DNA from: Streptomyces noursei
GTDB taxonomy: Bacteria; Actinomycetota; Actinomycetes; Streptomycetales; Streptomycetaceae
Direction: 5' to 3'
NCBI RefSeq assembly: GCF_001646665.1
Contig: NZ_LWBU01000279.1
Span: 3,908 to 67,907, forward strand
Length of the DNA: 64,000 bases
Of the stretch, positions 1 through 7,257 are shown one piece after another (positions within the stretch are counted from its first letter, which is position 1; each line of letters opens with the position of its first letter). Made by a program: the position numbers and the translations under genes. The notes beneath the pieces are model-generated. The model did not search any database. It had not been told where the DNA came from and saw nothing but the letters and a program-made list of their open reading frames with translations.

Positions 1-155
1 TTTGCGGACACTCCCTAGGACGCCCCGCCCCCTCGTTGACGACCACCCGCCACGGCGTCCGTGACCGGCGTCCCGCGCCCCCTGCCGCTCCCGGACCGAT
101 TGTCAGTGGTGGGTGAGAGAGTCGATGCATCGAGTCGGAAAGAGGGGGAGCTTCC

Positions 156-1196
156 GTGTCCGGAGCCCAGAACTACATCAATCACGTCGCCCTTGTGCTG
201 GACGCCAGTTCGTCCATGTCCCACCTGAGCCGGAAGGTCGTCGAGGTCGCCGACCAGCAGATCGCCTATCTGGCCCGCCGCTCCCAGGAGTTGGACCAGG
301 AGACCCGTGTCACGGTGTACGTCTTCGCCGACAAGGTGGAGTGCGTCATCTACGACAAGGACGTGCTGCGGATGCCGTCGCTGAAGCAGATGTACCGGGC
401 CGGGGGCATGACGGCGCTGCTGGCGGCGACGCTCAAGTCGCAGCGGGAGCTGGCGCAGACGGCGCAGTTGTACGGCGACCACAGCTTCCTGACGTTCATC
501 CTCACCGACGGACAGGAGAACGCCAGCCATCGCTGTCCGGACGCCCCCACCAGGAACGCGCGGGCGCTGGTCGAGGCCGTGTCCGGGATGATCGCCACGC
601 AGGAGGACAACTGGACGCTGGCCGTCCTGGTGCCGGACCAGATGGGCAAGCGCGAGGCCACGCAGTGCGGTTTCCCGAAGGACAACATCGCGATCTGGGA
701 CGCCACGAGCACGCAGGGGCTCGAGGAGGCCGGGCAGGTCATCCAGGAGGCCACGGAGAAGTTCATGGTGGGCCGCACCCGGGGCATCCGGGGGTCACGC
801 GCGGTGTTCTCCACGGGGGCGGAGACCGTCAACCAGGACACCATCAAGGCGGCCGGCCTCACCCCGGTGGATCCGTCGGCGTACCGGCTGATCCCGGTGA
901 CGCGTGACGTCGCGATACGCGACTGGGTCGTCGAGAGCGGCCACACCTACCGCACGGGCGGCGCGTTCTACCAGTTGAGCAAGTCCGAGAAGGTACAGGC
1001 GCGCAAGCGGATCGCGGTGCTGGAGAAGAAGACGGACCAGGTGTACACGGGCCCGGAGGCCCGGGCCCTGCTCGGACTGCCCGACGCCGAGGTGCGCGTG
1101 CGGCCGGACCACAACGACGACTTCACCATCTTCGTGCAGAGCACCAGTGTGAACCGGAAGCTGGTCCCGAACACCCGGCTGCTGCTCATGAACTGA
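156..1196 (+). CDS. VWA domain protein
   Basis: 346-residue protein with a von Willebrand factor A domain over about residues 10-200. The metal-binding MIDAS motif DASSS (D16-x-S18-x-S20), a later GGMTAL threonine and LTDGQEN aspartate are all visible. These are the residues that bind a divalent cation and a ligand or partner protein. There is no signal peptide or membrane segment, so it is probably cytoplasmic. The C-terminal 100 residues are basic, carry no motif I recognise and end in a beta-rich stretch. The GTG start at 156 is preceded by the purine-rich run AGAGGGGGAG at good spacing. It stands alone, convergent with the ALF-repeat gene. Stand-alone VWA proteins of this type often serve as scaffolds; the partner here is unknown. 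Confidence 0.85.
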   Translation: MSGAQNYINHVALVLDASSSMSHLSRKVVEVADQQIAYLARRSQELDQETRVTVYVFADKVECVIYDKDVLRMPSLKQMYRAGGMTALLAATLKSQRELAQTAQLYGDHSFLTFILTDGQENASHRCPDAPTRNARALVEAVSGMIATQEDNWTLAVLVPDQMGKREATQCGFPKDNIAIWDATSTQGLEEAGQVIQEATEKFMVGRTRGIRGSRAVFSTGAETVNQDTIKAAGLTPVDPSAYRLIPVTRDVAIRDWVVESGHTYRTGGAFYQLSKSEKVQARKRIAVLEKKTDQVYTGPEARALLGLPDAEVRVRPDHNDDFTIFVQSTSVNRKLVPNTRLLLMN

Positions 1197-1235
1197 GCTT
1201 CCGGACCTTCCGGCACGGCCGCAGCGGCACGGGGG

Positions 1236-1430
1236 CCGGTGCACGGCGACCGGCCCACGGCGACCGGTGCGCGGTGACCGGGCACGGCGACCGCCGGGCA
1301 TCGCGGCTGCGCACCGCGGTCGTACACCGCGACCGGTCTCCGGCAGCCATACACACCGGACCTGCGTGCCGCCGCCTGTCGCACCGCAGCCGAGCACCGT
1401 GGCGCGTGCACTGCAGCCGAGCACCGTGGC
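1236..1430. repeat. Short imperfect direct repeats in intergenic DNA
   Basis: The 365-bp gap 1197-1561 between two convergent genes holds no gene. CACGGCGACCG recurs three times around 1243-1291, and an exact 18-bp unit (GCAGCCGAGCACCGTGGC) occurs at 1386-1403 and 1413-1430, a 27-bp period. These look like slippage-derived simple repeats. Confidence 0.6.
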
Positions 1431-1494
1431 CGGTTCGCCGGCCCGGGCGGTCCGCGGCCGTACGCGGCGGCCGGCCGGGAGCCCTCGACGCCGG

Positions 1495-1523
1495 GAGGCC
1501 CGCACCGGACGGGTGCGGGCCTC
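1495..1523. terminator. Bidirectional hairpin terminator
   Basis: A perfect 12-bp stem (1495-1506 with 1512-1523, arms GAGGCCCGCACC and GGTGCGGGCCTC) closes a 5-nt loop. It lies between the convergent VWA and ALF-repeat genes. No U-tract follows, as is usual in streptomycetes. Confidence 0.75.
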
Positions 1524-1561
1524 GGGGGCGCACGGGGTGCCGGGCCGTTCCCGGCTCCCGC

Positions 1562-2485
1562 TCAGCGCTTGACGGACTTGGCGGGCTTCGCGGGCGCGGG
1601 CTTCTTCGCCGGGGCCGGCTTCTTCTTCGCCGCCTCGTCCTTGGCACGCGCCTCGTACTGGCCGATGTCCAGGAAGTGGCGCAGCTCGTCCGGGGTGCCC
1701 TTCAGCGCCTTGGCCGCCGCGGCCTTGACCGCGGGACCGCCCGCCGCCTGGATGCGGGTGGCACGGGCGCGGTCGTCCTCGAGGCGCGCGGCGTGCTGGC
1801 CGGTGTCGAGGAAGGCCTGGATGGCCTGTTCGGTGTTGGCCTCCAGGGCCTGCCGGGCCTTGGCCTTGACCGTCGGGCCGCCCAGGCTGATGATCTGCGC
1901 GACGCGCACCCGGTCGTCCTGGAGGCGCGCCGCGTACTGCCCGGTGTCCAGGAAGCGCCGGACATCGGCCGCGGTGCCGTCCAGCGCCTTGCTGCCCGCC
2001 TCCTTCACGCCGCGGCCGCCGCGGTGCATGATCTGGGCGACGAGCACCCTGTCGTCCTCGTACTGTGCCCGGTACTGGCCGGACTCCAGGAAGTCGACGA
2101 TGTCCTGCGGGGTGCCCTTCAGCGCCTTCTTGGCGGCTTCCTTCACCGCGGGGCCGCCCCTGCTGAAGATCTGCGAGACCCTCACCTCGTCGTCGACGAG
2201 CCGCTCCTCGTACTGTCCGGACTCCAGGAACGTCCGCATCTGCTCGGGCGTGCCGTTCAGCGCCTTCTGTGCCGCCTCGCGCACACCCGGCCCGGTGTAG
2301 GGGTTGGCCAGCATCTTGAGGATCGCGGCGCGGTCCTTCTCGGCGGGGGTCGGCTCCGAGGGCGAGGAGGACGGCGCCGGAGCGGTCGGCGTCCCACCGT
2401 CGGCGGCGATCGCCGGGACGGCGAACAGGAGTGCGGGGGTGATGGCCACCGCCGCGACCATGGCCGGGACGCGGGTCAGCTTCAT
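1562..2485 (-). CDS. Secreted ALF-repeat protein
   Basis: 307-residue exported protein. A classic signal peptide (basic start, hydrophobic core, AIA-A site) is followed by a Pro/Ser/Thr linker. Five tandem repeats with a 46-residue period follow, each of the type RGGPAVKEAAKKAL-G-T---FL-SGQY---DDR. This is the ALF (Ala-Leu-Phe) repeat family found in secreted actinobacterial proteins of unknown role. The C-terminus is a Lys/Pro/Ala tail (KKPAPAKKPAPAK), which could bind polyanionic wall polymers. I place the start at ATG 2485 because GGTAGG precedes it at normal spacing; a GTG two codons upstream (2491) is possible. The repeats are also visible in DNA as a 138-bp period. Confidence 0.85.
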   Translation of the reverse strand: MKLTRVPAMVAAVAITPALLFAVPAIAADGGTPTAPAPSSSPSEPTPAEKDRAAILKMLANPYTGPGVREAAQKALNGTPEQMRTFLESGQYEERLVDDEVRVSQIFSRGGPAVKEAAKKALKGTPQDIVDFLESGQYRAQYEDDRVLVAQIMHRGGRGVKEAGSKALDGTAADVRRFLDTGQYAARLQDDRVRVAQIISLGGPTVKAKARQALEANTEQAIQAFLDTGQHAARLEDDRARATRIQAAGGPAVKAAAAKALKGTPDELRHFLDIGQYEARAKDEAAKKKPAPAKKPAPAKPAKSVKR

Positions 2486-2506
2486 GTGCACCTACCAAAT
2501 CATGGG

Positions 2507-2524
2507 GATGATCTTCACATCATC
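2507..2524. promoter_or_regulatory. Inverted repeat upstream of ALF-repeat gene
   Basis: GATGAT and ATCATC are separated by 6 nt, 22 bp upstream of the ALF gene start, in a locally AT-richer stretch (about 2492-2580) that probably holds its promoter. It could be an operator or a 5' UTR hairpin. Confidence 0.4.
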
Positions 2525-2686
2525 TTCGAATACGCGTCGATCTTGTGCGAATTCCGTTGCCGGGTCAAACGGGTTGTCAGGTTTCGGCCAGCGGCGCCGA
2601 GAGCATGCGCCGTACCCGGCCGAAAGGCACCCGGCCGGGTACGGCGCGCATGGTCACCGGCGGCTGCCGGCGGGCCCGACGGCCCG

Positions 2687-3361
2687 TCAGTCCACGAGGT
2701 GCCGGACGGCACCGACCACGTACGGTCCGTGCCCGAACGCCGCACTGAGGCGCTCCAGCCGCTCGTACGCCGCCGGAGACAGGCGTGAGCAGAACGGACC
2801 GGTGGCGCAGAGCAGGAAGCGGAACGCCAGTTCCGGGCACACCGTCTCGGCGCAGCGCACGAGCGCCCGTTGTGTGGGGACCAGCGGGGCGAAGCTCCAC
2901 GGCTGCCGCTGGTCGAGCACCGCGACGAGGTCGACGACGTCCGCCGTCGTCCGCCGGTGCTCGATGGCCGCCGCACTCGTTCCGTCCGGCACGCACGCGG
3001 GGTACGTCGAGCAGGAAGCCGCTGAGGCGCCGCGGGACCGCGCGAGGGGGACGACGAAGGACAGCACCTCCTGGAGCCACTCCCGCTCCTTGCCCGGGGT
3101 CCCTGGAGCGCCGAGCGACATGTCCGTGGCGTACCACAGCAGGCCGATCTCCTCGCCGCTGAGGCCGGAGTCCCTCAGCCGGAGGAGGTCCTCGATGAGC
3201 AGGAGGAGGGACGTCGGGTCGCCCTGCGTGCCGTACCGCTGGGCGATGTGGTCCAGCGCGCTGTCGGCGTAGTTGCTCCAGTCGCGGTGGAAGGACGTGC
3301 CCAGGTCGGTCGCTCCGAAGTCCGATGCCAGGTGGTCCCGTACGGCCACGGGGTCGTGCAT
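2687..3361 (-). CDS. Candidate immunity protein for the adjacent polymorphic toxin
   Basis: 224-residue, mostly helical-looking soluble protein with no signal peptide, no membrane segment and no motif I can assign to a family. It contains several cysteines in its C-terminal half. It begins 11 bp after the stop of the RNase A-like toxin gene on the same strand, with AGGGAGCG as ribosome binding site. This is the standard position of the cognate immunity gene in contact-dependent and polymorphic toxin loci, where the inhibitor is translated right after the toxin's C-terminal domain. The function is inferred from position only. A role unrelated to the toxin cannot be excluded. Confidence 0.6.
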   Translation of the reverse strand: MHDPVAVRDHLASDFGATDLGTSFHRDWSNYADSALDHIAQRYGTQGDPTSLLLLIEDLLRLRDSGLSGEEIGLLWYATDMSLGAPGTPGKEREWLQEVLSFVVPLARSRGASAASCSTYPACVPDGTSAAAIEHRRTTADVVDLVAVLDQRQPWSFAPLVPTQRALVRCAETVCPELAFRFLLCATGPFCSRLSPAAYERLERLSAAFGHGPYVVGAVRHLVD

Positions 3362-3372
3362 GGGTCGCTCCC

Positions 3373-5427
3373 TTACAGCGGGTAGGCGGTCAGGACGTAG
3401 AAGCCGCCGGGCTTGTGGCCCTTCTTGATGGCCAGGGTCACCTTGAAGCGGTTGCTGGTGGTGGGGCTGTAGTTGCCCAGGTGGTCCATGCTGTCACCCA
3501 GCGACCCGGTGCCGTACGTACCGGTGAGGGTGAGCTGCTGCTTCCCGTTGGGCTTGCCGGCATCCGCGACCCACTTGCTGATTTCGGCCTTCTTGTCGGC
3601 GACGAGCTGGTTGACCGCCTTCTGGGCGAGGTCGGCACTGGCCCAGCGGGAGTTCGGGGTGGGCCGGCCGACCTTCCGGGTCTTCTTGACGGCCAGGTCC
3701 TTCATCTGGTCCCGGGTGACGTTGACGTGCTCGTCCAGGGTGTGCGCGACGCCCGGGAACATGCGCTCGGCGCGGGCCAGGTCGGTGCAGTTGTGGACGA
3801 GGACGTCCTCGGTGCCGACCCGGACGTAGTAGCTGTCGATGCCGCTGACGTCGAGGTCGTACGTGTCCCGCCGCTCGTCGGAGCGGTCGGTGGCGGTGAC
3901 CGTGACGGACGCGCCCTCGGGGGTGCGCAGGCGGTCGCCGGGCCGCAGCTCGCCGGCCGGCACCCAGCTCGCGCGCTCGGGCAGCCAGTACCGGTGGTTC
4001 TCGGTGGAGGTGACGGTGCCCTGCCGGCGGGCGTCCCCCTCCCCTGCGGCCACGGTCAGGCGGACGAACACCTTGTCGGTGTACGAGGAGGTGAAGGGCA
4101 CCGACTGCACCGGCCGCGGCAGGGTCAGCTCGGCGTCGCCGCCCGGGTCGGTGGCCAGGACGAGGTCACCGGCGCGTACGTCCTCGATCGGCGTGTGCGA
4201 GCCGTCGGCCATCAGCACCGGCGTACCGGCCGGGAAGCTGTTGCACTCGAAGACCGCGTCACCCTTGCGTGCGCCCTTGATGTCGTCCGGGAGGAGTTTG
4301 CCGCCCAGCTTGAGCCAGCGCAGCACGGCCAGGGAGCCGAGACCCCGGTCGAACCCGCTCACGTGCTCGCCGGTCACCAGGTCCTTGCCGGTGACGGCCT
4401 CCACGATGCCCTTGCCGTCCCCGATGCCGGGCAGCAGGCCGAGCAGGATCGACATCCGGCGCTGCCGCTCCTCGTCGTCCAGGCCGGAGGAGCCGTCGCT
4501 CCAGGTCTTGCCCAGGTCGGAGAAGTCGAACTCGAAGGCGGGCACTTCGCGCAGGCCCTCGGCGGCCTTCTTGATGGCGGGGACGACCTTGTTCATGTCG
4601 TCGACGGCCTTGTTGGCCTCGCCGATGCCCTGGTTGAGCTGGTCCATGCCCTTGTTGGCCTTGGCGATGGACTTGTTCATGTCGTCGAGCGAGCGGTTGA
4701 TGTCGTCGACGGCGTCGTTCATCGTGTTCAGGCCGCGGTTCATCTGCGCGAAGCCGGCGTTGATGTCGTCGAGGGCCTTGTTGATGCCGTCGAGGCTGCC
4801 CTTGACGCTGTCGACGGCGGCCTGGAACATCGGGTCGCCGACGATCTTCGCCAGCATCAGGACCAGCTGGATCAGCATCATCGTCAGCTGGATCATGACC
4901 AGGATGGTCTCGATCGTCTCCAGCACGTCCCGGATCAGCTTGTCGATGTCGGCCTGCGCGCCCGCGGCGACCGCGCGGATCTGGCCCTCGACCTTCTTGC
5001 GGTACTCGGGGTCCGCGATGGTGGTCGGGTCCTGCTTGAAGGCGTCCTTGAGCTCCTGGAGCCCGGCGACCTCCTTCTTCACCGTGCCGAAGTGGTCGAC
5101 GGTGTCCTTGTGGAGGTAGTGGATGCCGTACGCGAACATGCCGATGCCCGCGCCGACCTTGACGGCCTTCCCGGCGAAGTCCCGGTAGCAGGCGGGCTTC
5201 TCCAGGAGCGGCAGCTTGCCGCAGCCGGAGACGGCGGCGGTGCCCTTGATGATGGAGGCCAGCCGGTCGCCGTCGAGTTCCGCCTCCGCGCGGGCGAGCT
5301 TCTGCTCGGCGGCGACGACCTGGATGCTCTGTGCGGCGACCGCGCTCTCCTTGCCCATGCCGAGCGTCACGAAGAGGCTGAGCAGGAGCAGGAAGGAGAC
5401 GGCCCTGATTCTCGAATGGTGGTACAT
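3373..5427 (-). CDS. Polymorphic toxin with Hint domain and RNase A-like C-terminus
   Basis: 684 residues. Residues 1-32 are a signal peptide ending AVAA. A hydrophobic helix lies at about 173-197. Residues 205-292 form a long heptad/undecad helical stalk built of repeated DDINxxLDDMN-like units. A pre-toxin TG-like segment (about 331-364) precedes a Hint (intein-like self-cleaving) domain from Cys395 (CNSF) to the VHNC at 544-547. The last 135 residues match the bacterial CdiA-CT RNase A domain: HTLDEHV near 562-568 and the terminal FYVLTAYP with Thr680 and Tyr682, positions that are catalytic in that family. Predicted action: exported, Hint-processed, tRNA/RNA-cleaving toxin used against neighbouring cells. 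The immunity candidate follows directly. No dedicated secretion genes are visible here. Confidence 0.85.
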   Translation of the reverse strand: MYHHSRIRAVSFLLLLSLFVTLGMGKESAVAAQSIQVVAAEQKLARAEAELDGDRLASIIKGTAAVSGCGKLPLLEKPACYRDFAGKAVKVGAGIGMFAYGIHYLHKDTVDHFGTVKKEVAGLQELKDAFKQDPTTIADPEYRKKVEGQIRAVAAGAQADIDKLIRDVLETIETILVMIQLTMMLIQLVLMLAKIVGDPMFQAAVDSVKGSLDGINKALDDINAGFAQMNRGLNTMNDAVDDINRSLDDMNKSIAKANKGMDQLNQGIGEANKAVDDMNKVVPAIKKAAEGLREVPAFEFDFSDLGKTWSDGSSGLDDEERQRRMSILLGLLPGIGDGKGIVEAVTGKDLVTGEHVSGFDRGLGSLAVLRWLKLGGKLLPDDIKGARKGDAVFECNSFPAGTPVLMADGSHTPIEDVRAGDLVLATDPGGDAELTLPRPVQSVPFTSSYTDKVFVRLTVAAGEGDARRQGTVTSTENHRYWLPERASWVPAGELRPGDRLRTPEGASVTVTATDRSDERRDTYDLDVSGIDSYYVRVGTEDVLVHNCTDLARAERMFPGVAHTLDEHVNVTRDQMKDLAVKKTRKVGRPTPNSRWASADLAQKAVNQLVADKKAEISKWVADAGKPNGKQQLTLTGTYGTGSLGDSMDHLGNYSPTTSNRFKVTLAIKKGHKPGGFYVLTAYPL

Positions 5428-5654
5428 GTACGTCCCGTGCCGGAGGGCGCGGCACCACCGGATGGTCGGTCCGGCGCGCCCGGCGCCCTGTGTTCCCCCA
5501 GGGGGACGCGACGCGTCGTGGACGCGGTGACCCCCCGATTACCGACGAGTAGCTTAAGGCCTCGGCGACACCACGTGATCACCCGGGGCGGACGCCGGGG
5601 CTCCGCGCGAAAAAGCCGTGGCTCTCACGGGGGTGGACGCGCGATGCTGCACGC

Positions 5655-6236
5655 GTGATCGAACGGGACGACGCAGTACGGATCGTCGAGGAAGAACTGG
5701 AACGCGACTACCAGGAGCGGCTGTTCGAAGGCCGTGACCCCAGGCGCATGGCAGTGGTGGGCGCGAAGGCGCACGAACTGGCGTGGATCGTCCCCTGGAC
5801 CTGCCGGGAGTACCTGCGCACCGGGAACCATGCCTTCGCCCTGGCCGGCAACGGACCGTACCTGGTCGACCGCGTCGACGGGAGCCTGCACCAAACGGGG
5901 GTCCTCTCCGCGCGGGACGGCACCTGGGAGGCCGACTACCGCCGCCGCGTCCGGGGGGAGGTCCTGCGGACCGCCGTGGACGAACTGCACGACGAGGTGC
6001 GGGCGATGGCGCTCACCCGCGGGCGGACGCACGCCATGCGGACCCTGCGTCGCGGCGTTCCCGCGCTGTCGCTCGCGCAGGCGGCCGAGTACGTGACCGC
6101 CCTGCTGGGCGGCAACGCGCCGGCGCACCTGCACGCGCTCGCCGCCGCGGCGCTGACGCCCACCGCCGCGCCGGCCGCGACCGTGGAGACGATTCGCAGA
6201 GCCCGGCCCCGCCGCGCCCGCCGGCCGGAGCGGTAG
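5655..6236 (+). CDS. YrhB/Imm35 domain protein
   Basis: 193 residues. The first 110 match the YrhB family (Pfam Imm35, an immunity-type fold): ELAWIVPWTCREYLRTG, then the signature ALAGNGPYLVDRVDG and WEADYRRRVRG. The C-terminal 80 residues are Ala/Arg-rich. Family members sit next to toxin genes and are thought to neutralise them by direct binding. Here the gene is divergent from the polymorphic toxin 227 bp away, which fits a role as accessory or orphan immunity. The start is GTG 5655; upstream purines are weak, so the start is less certain than the frame. Confidence 0.75.
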   Translation: MIERDDAVRIVEEELERDYQERLFEGRDPRRMAVVGAKAHELAWIVPWTCREYLRTGNHAFALAGNGPYLVDRVDGSLHQTGVLSARDGTWEADYRRRVRGEVLRTAVDELHDEVRAMALTRGRTHAMRTLRRGVPALSLAQAAEYVTALLGGNAPAHLHALAAAALTPTAAPAATVETIRRARPRRARRPER

Positions 6237-6450
6237 CCGCGGCCGGCCTCCGCCCCTGCGCCGCGGCGGTGACAGCGCCCGTCCCCGGCGCGGTCCGCCG
6301 CGCCGCCGCGGTGACGCGCGGGCGGCCGCAGCCGGGGCCGAGCACCAGCCGGAGGGTGCGCCCCCGGACGTCGCGCGCTCCTCGTACACCCCATACGCCA
6401 CAGGTCTACGTCCTCGCCCGTGGCCCGCGGCGTCGTCGCGGCGCGGGCGG

Positions 6451-7107
6451 TCAGGAGCGGTGGCTTCGGCCCCGGGGCAGCAGGCCGGCGCGGCGGGCCA
6501 GCTCGTCCTCCGCCCCCGTCCCCCGGCGCTTGCCCGGCGTCGAACGGACGACGTGGCGGAACGGCAGGCCGCCCGGCTCGGCGACCATCCCGCCGAACCG
6601 CGTGTCGCCGGCGAACCACACCTGGTCAACCGGACGCTGCCCCCGCGGCTGAGGCGGGCCGTCCCAGCCGTCCGACGGGAGCGGGAACGAACAGTGGCTC
6701 TGCCCGTCCGGCTGGAGCAGCACCACTCTGCCGTCCGTGCCCCAGCGCCGCCCCTGGGCCCGCTCGCCCTCACCGGCGATCACCCTGACGTCCTGCGTGC
6801 GGACCGGCCACACCTGCCAGCCGTAGGTGGACATGATCAGCCGCTCCCTGCGCCGCGCCCGGCGCCAGAGCAGCGTCAGGGCAGCCGTCACCAGGACGAG
6901 CGGAGCCAGGCACACGGCGGTGACCACGCCCGTCGCCGAGCCGGGACCGGCGGCCACGAGGACGACCGCCATCAGTGCCGCCTCGGCCGCGAGTGCGAGG
7001 ACGCCCCACCGCAGGCCGCGCTCACGGCGGCGCAGGACGTCCTCGACGCCGGGGGTGTCCACCGCCACTCCGGGCAGCACCTCGTAGCCGTACTCCAGAG
7101 CGATCAT
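6451..7107 (-). CDS. Hypothetical membrane protein
   Basis: 218 residues from ATG 7107. A short cytoplasmic N-terminus containing LRRRERGLRWG is followed by two adjacent membrane helices (roughly residues 34-54 and 60-80). A basic loop (RRARRRERL) and a soluble C-terminal domain follow, the latter with TYGWQVWPVR and WFAGDTRFGGMV segments. It is a recognisable streptomycete conserved hypothetical, but I cannot name a function. A GTG 14 codons upstream is an alternative start. The C-terminus is basic and low in complexity. Confidence 0.7.
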   Translation of the reverse strand: MIALEYGYEVLPGVAVDTPGVEDVLRRRERGLRWGVLALAAEAALMAVVLVAAGPGSATGVVTAVCLAPLVLVTAALTLLWRRARRRERLIMSTYGWQVWPVRTQDVRVIAGEGERAQGRRWGTDGRVVLLQPDGQSHCSFPLPSDGWDGPPQPRGQRPVDQVWFAGDTRFGGMVAEPGGLPFRHVVRSTPGKRRGTGAEDELARRAGLLPRGRSHRS

Positions 7108-7257
7108 CGCGCGTTCCCGTCTCGGAAGGGCCGCACCGGCGGAACGCACCGTGCGGAAGGGTCTCCGGCGGGAACCCCTGCCGACCCCGCCCCGGTCGGC
7201 AGGAGCCTACTGGCCGCGCGGGCGGCGGTCCGCACCCCTACGGCGGGCGCCGGGCCC

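Noticed and set aside
3325..5658. A 777-codon open frame on the plus strand, antisense to the toxin gene
   Set aside because: Its protein is a Val/Asp/Gly-rich low-complexity reading with no domain. The minus strand carries a complete multi-domain toxin with matching third-position GC. It is a high-GC shadow.
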